Under the pieces are notes generated by a model, which searched no databases, was not told where the DNA came from, and saw only the letters and a list, made by a program, of their open reading frames with translations. This document shows, in pieces, positions 25,147 through 32,457 of a stretch of 34,128 nt of DNA; the stretch's first letter is position 1; every line of letters begins with the position of its first letter. This DNA is from Bacteroidales bacterium UBA2030 (lineage in GTDB: Bacteria > Bacteroidota > Bacteroidia > Bacteroidales > TTA-H9). The DNA is taken from positions 1-34,128 of the forward strand of contig DDBO01000191.1 in assembly GCA_002332755.1 (NCBI GenBank), in the 5' to 3' direction. A program made the position numbers and the translations under genes.

Positions 25147-25179
25147 AAAAAAACACCCACTGGCAACTTACCAGGGGTG
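25147..25179 (-). terminator. Terminator-like hairpin and U-tract in the deaD leader (candidate attenuator)
   Basis: On the minus strand, CACCC and CTGG pair with CCAG and GGGTG around a 7-base loop with one bulged T (plus-strand arms 25154-25163 and 25171-25179). Seven T follow (plus-strand A at 25147-25153). It sits 17 bases before the helicase ATG and downstream of the TACCTTTG promoter box. It could instead be, or also be, the rlmN terminator, since rlmN ends at 25242 on the same strand. A second small hairpin, GCGGT-TTTT-ACCGC (25180-25193), precedes it. Confidence 0.7.
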
Positions 25180-25195
25180 GCGGTAAAAACCGCGG

Positions 25196-25203
25196 CAAAG
25201 GTA
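25196..25203 (-). promoter_or_regulatory. Promoter -7 box (TACCTTTG) for deaD
   Basis: The minus strand reads TACCTTTG, an exact TAnnTTTG match, identical to the carboxylase operon box. It lies between rlmN and deaD and ends 65 bases before the helicase ATG. No comparable box exists between the hairpin and the start codon. Confidence 0.55.
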
Positions 25204-25241
25204 CGTATAATATTTCAGATAAAAGAAAATCAGGTTTTTAT

Positions 25242-26276
25242 TTAGCCTTCAGGCTTTTGTTTTTTTACCAGTTCTTTTGTGCTCAGCAACCCACAGGCAG
25301 CATAAATATCTTGCCCCCGTGAGGCCCTCAGGGTGGTCAGGATGCCTTTGGCGTTTAATTTATCTTTAAACTCCTTAATCGTTTCTTCATCACTGCTTTC
25401 CAAAGGAGTTCCCGGGATGGAATGAAATCGGATAAGGTTAATTCTGCAAGGCAAGCCATTGAGCAGGCGTGTCAGCCCATTTACATGTCTGGGCGTATCG
25501 TTAATGCCTTTAAACATGATGTACTCAAAGGAAATTCTTCGTTGCCTGCTCCAATCGTAGCTGCGAATTAATGAAATAACCTCGGGCAGGTGGTAAACAT
25601 TTTCAACAGGCATGAGCGTTTTTCTTTCATCCTCAAACGGGCTGTGTAAGCTCAATGCCAAATGCACCTGACTTTTTTCAATAAAATCTTTCATCGCGGG
25701 AAGAATACCTACCGTCGATACTGTTATTCTTTTCGGACTCCATCCATAACCCCATTCGGCAGTCAAAATACTAAGACTTTTCAAAACATTATCCAGATTA
25801 TCCATGGGTTCGCCCATTCCCATATATACTACATTGGTGAGGCTTTCTCTTTCCGGTAAGCTTCTGATTTGATTAAGAATTTCGTTGGAAGTCAGGTTAG
25901 CCTGAAAACCTTGCTTGCCCGTCATGCAAAACAGGCAGCCCATTTTGCATCCCACCTGCGATGAAACACAGAGGGTAGCCCTGTCGTCATCAGGTATGTA
26001 TGCAGCTTCTATATAGCGCCTTTCTCCATGGGTATATAAATATTTTTTAGTACCATCGGCCGAAACCTGTACTTTAACAGGTGGCGTGAGGCCAAAAATA
26101 TAATTTTGTTTGAGATAATCACGGCCTTTTTTCGAAATATCCGTCATCTGGTCGATATCATTTATGTGCTTTTGGTATAGCCAGGTTGCCATCTGTTTCG
26201 CCGAAAAAGAAGGTAACCCTGCGCGAGCAGCCACCTCTTTGAGCTCTTCGAGTGTCTTGCCGTATAATGCTTCCAT
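25242..26276 (-). CDS. rlmN: Dual-specificity RNA methyltransferase RlmN (radical SAM)
   Basis: RlmN methylates C2 of A2503 in 23S rRNA and of A37 in some tRNAs, using a [4Fe-4S] cluster and two SAM molecules. The radical-SAM motif is CKMGCLFC with Cys110, Cys114 and Cys117. The methyl-carrying cysteine is Cys328 in DIYAACGLLS. Other family segments are VVYMGMGEPMDNLDNV, RITVSTVGI and LALSLHSP, and FEYIMFKGINDT. The length of 344 residues is normal. It starts 3 bases after the stop of a ferredoxin-NADP-reductase-like gene, so the two are translationally linked. Radical-SAM enzymes need an electron donor, so that neighbour is a candidate partner. Confidence 0.96.
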   Translation of the reverse strand: MEALYGKTLEELKEVAARAGLPSFSAKQMATWLYQKHINDIDQMTDISKKGRDYLKQNYIFGLTPPVKVQVSADGTKKYLYTHGERRYIEAAYIPDDDRATLCVSSQVGCKMGCLFCMTGKQGFQANLTSNEILNQIRSLPERESLTNVVYMGMGEPMDNLDNVLKSLSILTAEWGYGWSPKRITVSTVGILPAMKDFIEKSQVHLALSLHSPFEDERKTLMPVENVYHLPEVISLIRSYDWSRQRRISFEYIMFKGINDTPRHVNGLTRLLNGLPCRINLIRFHSIPGTPLESSDEETIKEFKDKLNAKGILTTLRASRGQDIYAACGLLSTKELVKKQKPEG

Positions 26277-26279
26277 GGA

Positions 26280-26942
26280 TTAAAAGTAAATCTCAGAAAT
26301 AATATTATTGAAAGGTACACCTTTTCCTATTAACAAATCCCGTACCTCAACCACCATTTCGGCACTTCCACAAAGTAAATGCTGTCTTTCAGGCAGAGGT
26401 TGGTAGGAGTTTTTGATAAAGTCTGTCACTCTCCCCTGAAAATACCCTTCGCCAGTTTCTCGGCTCATACACTTTACATATCGAAAAAAAGGCAATTTTT
26501 CGAAAACTTCATGATAATAAAATGAATTTCTAGATCTACCGCCCTGTATAAGCATATTATGATGAAATAACCCTGTGCGCGCCATTGAAACAAATGGTGC
26601 TATTCCGGTTCCTGTTGCTATCCAGACAGCTGGTTCTCCATTGTTTGTAAATTTTCCAGTGGGTTCTGATATCCATACGCTTTCCCCCGGCAATACTTTG
26701 CTTAAAACGGGCGTCAATGCTCCATTCTCAACTACATCGAAGAGGATTTCGAAAAAGGGTTCTTCTTCTCCCGACGCTATACTGTATAAACGTGCTGGTC
26801 CATCGTCAGGATATCTAACCCACAACATCTGTCCGGCCTTGAAAGGAAAATCGCGTGTAAACCGCAAAACAAAGACTCCTTTGGCTATTTCTTCCCGAAA
26901 TAATACCCTTGCTTTGTAAACGGTTTTATTATTCATTTTCAT
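26280..26942 (-). CDS. Ferredoxin/flavodoxin-NADP reductase-like flavoprotein
   Basis: This 220-residue protein has the two-domain ferredoxin-NADP reductase fold. The FAD site is ARLYSIASGEEE (RxYS), and the flavin-NAD(P) region has GESVWISEPTGKF. The pyridine-nucleotide site is WIATGTGIAPFVSM followed by QGGRSRNSFYY and LLCGSAEMV. The C-terminus ends EIYF; an aromatic last residue stacks on the flavin in many reductases of this family. It transfers electrons between NAD(P)H and a ferredoxin or flavodoxin. The frame extends upstream to a GTG at 26981, but that lies within the terminator of the preceding gene; the ATG at 26942 (or 26936) is better. It is the first gene of a two-gene unit with rlmN. 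Confidence 0.85.
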   Translation of the reverse strand: MKMNNKTVYKARVLFREEIAKGVFVLRFTRDFPFKAGQMLWVRYPDDGPARLYSIASGEEEPFFEILFDVVENGALTPVLSKVLPGESVWISEPTGKFTNNGEPAVWIATGTGIAPFVSMARTGLFHHNMLIQGGRSRNSFYYHEVFEKLPFFRYVKCMSRETGEGYFQGRVTDFIKNSYQPLPERQHLLCGSAEMVVEVRDLLIGKGVPFNNIISEIYF

Positions 26943-26969
26943 TTGCTGTGCTTCTTGTGACTTATAATA

Positions 26970-27004
26970 ACAAAACCTCACTCCCTTGGTTCACAGGAGT
27001 GAGG
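26970..27004 (-). terminator. Intrinsic terminator of the T9SS-protein gene
   Basis: The perfect 9-base arms CCTCACTCC (26976-26984) and GGAGTGAGG (26996-27004) enclose an 11-base loop. On the minus strand they are followed by TTTTG. It starts 22 bases after the stop of the secreted-protein gene and separates it from the reductase-rlmN pair. Confidence 0.82.
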
Positions 27005-27026
27005 TATGTATTTGTGATGCGGTATT

Positions 27027-29645
27027 TTACTGAATGACCAACTTACGGGTAATTTGTGCCTTTCCTTGTACTAATTTGAGGAGATAGGTTCCTGAACTGG
27101 CTCCACTCAATGAAATGGGATACTGGCGTAACCTTTCGGCGGCAAGGGTTTCCTGATACACTTCTTTGCCTTGTCCGTTTACAATGCTTAGGATAACATC
27201 TCCTTTGATAGAGTTATCAAGGCTCAGCCTAAATTGTCCCTGATTCGGATTGGGCTCTATGATGACAGAAGTTGATGAATTCAAGGATTCTTCAATGCCA
27301 ACGCAAGGATCGAGCAAGAGTGTCATTTGGTCAACTGCTGTATCGGAGCAAGGAATCAGTGGAACAGCCGTAAGTTTTAACACTACACCTAGGGCTTGCT
27401 TGTCGCCTTCTCCCGGGAAGTATCTGGCCGTGGGAGAACTGGGATCATCGAAATATCCATCTCCGCTGGTAGTCCATTCAAGGGCAGAATATCCACTAAC
27501 TTGGGCGTTAAACTGATAGGGTATTTCCCAGAAACAAATAAGGGTATCCGGACCAGCATTGGCCGCCGGCTTTGGACTAATGGTTATTGTAAGGGTGTCA
27601 TACACTGTATCCTGGCATGGAGGTAAAGCAAAGGCACTAAATACCAATTGCACCTGTCCATTATTAATATCTTGGAGTCCTGGGAAATAGACTGGATTAG
27701 GAATGCTCGTAACGGTGAATGCTCCATCTCCCAATGTGCTCCACGAAACAGCTGATGCATTCAGTGCCTGACCGGCTAATTGTATAGGTCCTTCACAAAC
27801 CGTAGAATCCGCACCAGCAAGCACTACAGGCGGGTGATTTACATAAACTGTAAGTGAATCATATATTGTATCAGCTCCACTTATAATACGGCAAATATAG
27901 GTGGTTGTGTCTTCCGGCTTAACCCATGGATTGGGTCTTGTTGCCGTAAATCCCGGGGGATTTGATGTCCAGTAATAAGAATAGATTCCTGTTCCTCCTG
28001 TCGGATTGGCGTTGAGTTGAGTGGAATCTCCCTGACATATGGGATTGGCCGAAACGGAAAGGTTAGCCATAAATACAGCATCGAACGAGAAGGAAGCGAT
28101 GCGGGTTTTCCAACCTTGGCTACTTGTGGTTTGCATGTATTCAGTGGTAAACCAAAAGGTTGCGGGAGCCGAAGGATCTACAGTCATGGCACTATAATCA
28201 CCCCAACGCCCGTTTCCAACAAGGCCTCCCGTTTGAGAGCCTCCTCCTGCCACTATTTCAGTTTCCTGAATAGTCATCTGTCCCAAAGGGTCGTTTGCCA
28301 TCCGTCCTGTATATCGGATGGAGGGGTAAACAGTTGAGCTTGAAACAGAATATCCTAGGGCGATATTTCCAAATTCATCCATAGCTACGCTGCCCATCCA
28401 TCGGTTATGATTGTCAGGGGAATAGGTGCCTTGTTGGTAAAGGCTCCAGGGAGTTGTACTTGTCTTTCTGACTTCATACCAGCGTACGCCTGCAGTACCA
28501 TTAACACTAACTGTGTGATTTGTCACCATGGAAGCATGGGTGCCAAAATTGCGGTATTGCAGTCTGAACATCAAACGGTCGGTAATGGCATCCAGCTTTC
28601 GAGTAGTTCCTGGCTGGGGTATTCCTGAAATGTTTGAACTGTAACTGGCCACAGTTAAAGAGACATCTTGCTGCAAAGTGGAGGCAGCAGTATTGGTCCA
28701 ATCAATATTCATTTTATAAATAACCAGCTTGTTGGGGTCTTTTTTATAGGCAAAATAAGCAGGTTCGTTTGCCGGGGGAGCAATGCCATCGGCATCAGCT
28801 GGTAACATGCTGTAGGGTTCTGCACTGGCCCCAAAAGTAAAGGATATGATGGCAGCATTAGGATCGCCTGCAAGCATTTTGCTCCTTTCCAGTGCATAAA
28901 CTCCCACCCCCTTGTAGGTTGTAGAACCTGAGGAAAACCTGTTAACCGTTAACAAATATGCATTGTGCCATACACCCAGTTTGGGATAATCAGGCATATC
29001 GGCAAATTGGAAAGCATATCTGTACCAGGACCCTGTAGGATCTGGTGTAGTACTTACAGCAACCAGCTCCCAGAAAGGTCCGTTAGGATAGTTGGGTAAG
29101 GCAAATTGTGATGCTACCCAGCGGTTGGCATACTCATCGTAAAGCACAACAGGGTCTCCGTCATTAGTGCCTGACCAGGGGCCTGGGAAACCATTCCATA
29201 TGGTGCTATTGGCTGCAGGGCCATAAAGCGAGGTTCCGTTTTTATTAAAAATCTGAAAAGAAAGATTGATCATCTGGAAGTAATGATTGGGGCCTACATC
29301 ACCGTCGGTGTCAGGAGGCATCACGCCATTGATGTTGCCTATACCGTTTATGTTAACCCCTATTCCTGAAGCAATCCATTTTCCCATAAAACGCTGTGCT
29401 ACTGCATCTACTACAGCACTCGTATCGGGTTTTCTCAGTCCCAGGAAATTCTTTACAACCCCGGTTTTCCATGTCCTATCAGCCATTTCCGGGGGGATTG
29501 GAACAATATCCCTTAAGGGAGGGCTGATGTCGAAATAAAAAGCACGGTTTACAGCCGTCGGATATATTACATCATTTTGTGCGTAAGGTATGCCGGGTGT
29601 TATCAATAGAACCAGCATTAATAAAGAGAGTACAGGATGTTTCAT
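27027..29645 (-). CDS. Large secreted protein with type IX secretion sorting domain
   Basis: This 872-residue protein starts with a signal peptide (SLLMLVLLITPGIPYAQ, cleavage near residue 22). Residues about 80-530 form a large beta-rich domain that begins with GVMPPDTDGDVGPNHYFQ. It reads like a propeller-type domain found in other Bacteroidota exoproteins, and I cannot name a function. Next comes an Ig-like segment, then two related repeats of about 85 residues sharing W(S/T)T-x-GDG-x-F and YFPG. The end (about 794-872) is a type IX sorting domain: IEPNPNQGQFRLSL, LSIVNGQGKEVY and GTYLLKLVQGKAQITRKLVI. It should be exported through the outer membrane and attached to, or released from, the surface. 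It follows the DUF4342 gene by 18 bases and ends at a strong terminator. Confidence 0.88.
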   Translation of the reverse strand: MKHPVLSLLMLVLLITPGIPYAQNDVIYPTAVNRAFYFDISPPLRDIVPIPPEMADRTWKTGVVKNFLGLRKPDTSAVVDAVAQRFMGKWIASGIGVNINGIGNINGVMPPDTDGDVGPNHYFQMINLSFQIFNKNGTSLYGPAANSTIWNGFPGPWSGTNDGDPVVLYDEYANRWVASQFALPNYPNGPFWELVAVSTTPDPTGSWYRYAFQFADMPDYPKLGVWHNAYLLTVNRFSSGSTTYKGVGVYALERSKMLAGDPNAAIISFTFGASAEPYSMLPADADGIAPPANEPAYFAYKKDPNKLVIYKMNIDWTNTAASTLQQDVSLTVASYSSNISGIPQPGTTRKLDAITDRLMFRLQYRNFGTHASMVTNHTVSVNGTAGVRWYEVRKTSTTPWSLYQQGTYSPDNHNRWMGSVAMDEFGNIALGYSVSSSTVYPSIRYTGRMANDPLGQMTIQETEIVAGGGSQTGGLVGNGRWGDYSAMTVDPSAPATFWFTTEYMQTTSSQGWKTRIASFSFDAVFMANLSVSANPICQGDSTQLNANPTGGTGIYSYYWTSNPPGFTATRPNPWVKPEDTTTYICRIISGADTIYDSLTVYVNHPPVVLAGADSTVCEGPIQLAGQALNASAVSWSTLGDGAFTVTSIPNPVYFPGLQDINNGQVQLVFSAFALPPCQDTVYDTLTITISPKPAANAGPDTLICFWEIPYQFNAQVSGYSALEWTTSGDGYFDDPSSPTARYFPGEGDKQALGVVLKLTAVPLIPCSDTAVDQMTLLLDPCVGIEESLNSSTSVIIEPNPNQGQFRLSLDNSIKGDVILSIVNGQGKEVYQETLAAERLRQYPISLSGASSGTYLLKLVQGKAQITRKLVIQ

Positions 29646-29663
29646 GAGTATCTGGTTAAAATG

Positions 29664-29897
29664 TTATTCTTCTTTCTTAATAATTTCAATGGTAAAGTCG
29701 GATACCAGAGCAGCGAGAGCTCCAATTGCAGCCAATACTGGAGCCATGGCAGCACCGACCATTCCAATCGTCAAAGGAATTTCCATAAAAGTATTACCCT
29801 TCATGTCTTTTATGATGATTCGCGTAGCGTTTCCTTCCCGGATAAGCTCTTTGATTTTTCTTACGAGTTCCTCACCACTTACTTTGAACGATTCCAT
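29664..29897 (-). CDS. DUF4342 family small protein
   Basis: This 77-residue protein matches the DUF4342 pattern: an N-terminal amphipathic part (GEELVRKIKELIREGNATRI), then IIIKDMKGNTFMEIPLTIG, a Gly/Ala-rich hydrophobic helix and a short charged tail (IEIIKKEE). In this family the first part resembles a UBA-like helical region and the Gly/Ala helix is probably membrane-inserted. The function is unknown. It is the first gene of a two-gene unit, 18 bases before the T9SS-exported protein. A near-consensus promoter box lies at 29921-29928. Confidence 0.8.
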   Translation of the reverse strand: MESFKVSGEELVRKIKELIREGNATRIIIKDMKGNTFMEIPLTIGMVGAAMAPVLAAIGALAALVSDFTIEIIKKEE

Positions 29898-29920
29898 TGA
29901 TTGTTAAAAATTTGAGAACA

Positions 29921-29928
29921 CAAAGATG
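29921..29928 (-). promoter_or_regulatory. Possible -7 box (CATCTTTG) for the DUF4342 unit
   Basis: The minus strand reads CATCTTTG, matching TAnnTTTG except for C at the first base. It ends 23 bases before the ATG at 29897. Confidence 0.3.
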
Positions 29929-30469
29929 TGATTTTTTCTTTATTTATTATTAAACAAGTTCTTTCATCTAACAAAATGAAAATGATTTTGTTTATTGGTG
30001 CATTTTATTGAATATCATGGCTGCTCGTTCATGAATAGCGAATACGGAATTTAATGTAAATTGTCTTTAGGGATGTCTCACTTTGAAAATAATTGGCCGA
30101 AAAATTCTAAAAAATGGAAAAACAGGTGTTTGATTCAACAACTCGTCTTCCATTTAGCAAAAAAAGGAGACTAAAGTTAGTTGTCGGAGGTTTATTAATT
30201 TTAATTATCTGAAACAGAATATATTAATTTATCGTTTTGAGGGCTCAGATCATCGAATTCTCTGAGTGCAAAAAACAATCAGTTGCAATTATAAAAACAT
30301 GTAAATATTGAAATTTTAAGCAATTTAGGTGCCTGCAAGGATGAAAAGGCCAGGATTATTGGTGTTAGGGGAAAATTCCTTTTAACTCATTAAATTATAC
30401 AAATCAATAAGTAATTTTTTCTGGCATAGTTTTTAGACTTAAACATTCAAACCTTAAAACGAATGCCTT
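29929..30469. other. AT-rich gene-free region of about 540 bases
   Basis: No ORF in this stretch is convincing on either strand; the longest are under 40 codons. It is clearly more AT-rich than the flanking genes. A short hairpin (CTCAGA 30244-30249 with TCTGAG 30261-30266) has no T-tract. The phrase GGGATGTCTCACTTTGAAAA at 30070-30089 resembles the end of some insertion elements, but no partner repeat is visible. A weak -7-like box TAGTTTTT (30427-30434) precedes the lipoprotein gene. Confidence 0.5.
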
Positions 30470-30835
30470 ATGAAAAACTACATATGGTTATTAGCAGCAG
30501 GATTAATCCTAATTGCTGCAAGTTGTCAGAAGGAGAATGACAACCCTCAGCCCAACCCCAACCCTCAATCTCTCAACGATTTGGTGGTAAATTCCTCCTT
30601 CGACTGGAAAACGACTCACCAGGTAAGTTTACGACTTACAGGATATGCTAACAGCACATGTACTATCTCCCACATAGATGGAACCCTCATTCAGAAAGTC
30701 TTTTTAAAGAAGAATGAAACTTTTACTGTGCAATTAAACCTTCCAGATGCAGAAAAGAAGCTCCGGCTTGAATATATGGGGCAACGTATCGAACTCGAAG
30801 TCACTGGTTCTGAAGTTAGTTATATTTTCAATTAA
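30470..30835 (+). CDS. Small lipoprotein paired with LruC-domain protein
   Basis: This 121-residue lipoprotein has a signal peptide ending in the lipobox LIAASC (Cys19), followed by a Pro/Asn-rich linker (NDNPQPNPNPQS). The rest is a beta-rich domain of about 80 residues starting LNDLVVNSSFDWKTTHQVSL. The motif F-D-W-x-T-T-x-x-V is reminiscent of a segment found near the N-terminus of larger Bacteroidota LruC-domain lipoproteins. It is 20 bases upstream of the LruC-domain gene, so the two probably form one unit. The protein would be lipid-anchored in the envelope. A Bacteroidota surface-export signal after the Cys (QKENDN) is acidic and mixed, so outer-surface display is possible. No function is known. 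Confidence 0.8.
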   Translation: MKNYIWLLAAGLILIAASCQKENDNPQPNPNPQSLNDLVVNSSFDWKTTHQVSLRLTGYANSTCTISHIDGTLIQKVFLKKNETFTVQLNLPDAEKKLRLEYMGQRIELEVTGSEVSYIFN

Positions 30836-30855
30836 ACCTTAAAGGCCATAAAATT

Positions 30856-32271
30856 ATGAAAACGATAAAAGTGTTTTTAGCAACTATTTTGTTCTTCACA
30901 GGACTGGCAAAGCTCAGTGCACAATCATCAGCCTGTGAAATTACTAAAACCAATGGAGGAGGTTTTACTACTATTATCGAGTCTGTTATTCAGGAATGTG
31001 TAGGTACCAATACCTATTACCACATAACCCTGCGTATAGAACATAACGGATGTGGAGGTCCTACCTGTCAGGCTCTGTCTCACTATTCGGTTGAAGCCAT
31101 ACCTGGAACTTACTCCAATGTGTCTGTCCAGGTTATAAGTGGAGGTATGACATACTCAAATATTAACCTTGGCCCCAATTTGGGTTCTGATCCTTTTCAG
31201 GGTTTCAAAATTGATGGTACCAGTGGTATTGGCGGTGGACAAGCTGGAGTATTTAAGGTAACATATACCCTCTCAGGCAGTTTACAAAGCCAGCGTACAA
31301 GTGCAAAAGCAGGAACCAATGGTCAGATCGTGAATTTTTCGGTCGCAGATTTTGAATATGTAATGAATTGCAATGGAACGACTTGCAGTACTGTAAATAT
31401 TGACTCAGACGGAGATGGTGTACCCGATGTGGATGATGACTATCCCAGCGATCCCATAAGGGCATTCAATAACTATTATCCAGGCAAAGGTGTATATGGC
31501 ACACTTGCCTATGAAGATCTCTGGCCATCGAAAGGTGATTATGATTTCAACGACGTGGTTATCATCTACAATACGAATATTGTGACCAATGCCCAAAACA
31601 ATGTAGTTGAAATCAAAACCAAATATAAATTAACGGCTGTAGGTGCTTCTTTCCGTAATGGTTTTGCATTCCAGCTCGATAACGTTTTGCCTAACCAGAT
31701 AGCATCGGTTAGCGGGCAAATAATTAGCAAAAATTATGTTAATCTGAATTCCAATGGAACTGAAGCAGGCCAATCTAAGGCTGTAATAGTGGTTTGGGAT
31801 GACACTGAACCCCTGCTCAACAGAGCCGGAGGATCTTTCTTCAACACTATGCCCAATGGCCAGGTTGGAACTTCTGATACTGCTTTCATTCATGTTCTTT
31901 TTACCACTTCTTTATCGATGACTACTGTCGGCTTAGCTCCATTCAATCCCTTCCTGATAAAAAATGGAGTGCGCTCCATAGAAATTCATCTGGCCGATTA
32001 TGTTCCTACGGATCTTATGGATTTTTCACTTTTCGGTACTTCCGACGACAGGAGCAACCCCTCTTTGGGTAAGTACTACAAATCATCGAAAAATTTACCC
32101 TGGGGGCTACACATTCCAATTGTACTTGATCACATGTTAGAATACAATGATATTACAACAGGCTATTTGCACTTTGCAGAGTGGGCACAATCTTCCGGGG
32201 TATCTTACCCTGATTGGTATCTCAATCTTTCCGGATACCGTGATTCTTCGAAACTCTGGCCAGGGCTTTAA
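30856..32271 (+). CDS. LruC-domain (DUF4842) secreted protein
   Basis: This 471-residue protein has a signal peptide (FLATILFFTGLAKLSAQ). Residues 27-180 form a cysteine-containing beta-rich domain (about six Cys, for example CGGPTC and MNCNGTTC, probably disulfide-bonded). A calcium-binding-like acidic stretch follows, DSDGDGVPDVDDDYPSDP, starting at Asp183. It leads into the LruC domain with its hallmark YEDLWPSKGDYDFNDVVI. The family takes its name from a Leptospira surface lipoprotein; its molecular role is unknown. There is no lipobox and no T9SS sorting domain, so it may stay in the periplasm or be held by the lipoprotein encoded 20 bases upstream. A strong terminator lies 22 bases downstream. 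Confidence 0.88.
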   Translation: MKTIKVFLATILFFTGLAKLSAQSSACEITKTNGGGFTTIIESVIQECVGTNTYYHITLRIEHNGCGGPTCQALSHYSVEAIPGTYSNVSVQVISGGMTYSNINLGPNLGSDPFQGFKIDGTSGIGGGQAGVFKVTYTLSGSLQSQRTSAKAGTNGQIVNFSVADFEYVMNCNGTTCSTVNIDSDGDGVPDVDDDYPSDPIRAFNNYYPGKGVYGTLAYEDLWPSKGDYDFNDVVIIYNTNIVTNAQNNVVEIKTKYKLTAVGASFRNGFAFQLDNVLPNQIASVSGQIISKNYVNLNSNGTEAGQSKAVIVVWDDTEPLLNRAGGSFFNTMPNGQVGTSDTAFIHVLFTTSLSMTTVGLAPFNPFLIKNGVRSIEIHLADYVPTDLMDFSLFGTSDDRSNPSLGKYYKSSKNLPWGLHIPIVLDHMLEYNDITTGYLHFAEWAQSSGVSYPDWYLNLSGYRDSSKLWPGL

Positions 32272-32292
32272 TAATTTAATTTAATACCCGCA

Positions 32293-32328
32293 AAAGGCTG
32301 TCTCTGGGAAAGAGACGGTCTTTATTAT
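32293..32328 (+). terminator. Intrinsic terminator after the LruC-domain gene
   Basis: AAAGGCTGTCTCT (32293-32305) pairs with AGAGACGGTCTTT (32311-32323) through 13 pairs including two G-T pairs, around a 5-base loop. The T-tract after the stem is short (TTTATTATTT). Confidence 0.8.
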
Positions 32329-32457
32329 TTCTATTGAAGGTAGCTGTCTTTTTTGTTTCTTTGCATTCAAATGAAATAATTTTTGATGAACCCTCAAATT
32401 ATTTAAAACCTTGAAATTTTCTTTTATCTTTATAAACCCAATTTTAATTACCAAAGG

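Noticed and set aside
30063..30153. Minus-strand ORF of about 28 codons ending FKVRHP
   Set aside because: Very short, with no promoter box. It resembles read-through of an element end more than a gene, and no partner repeat was found.
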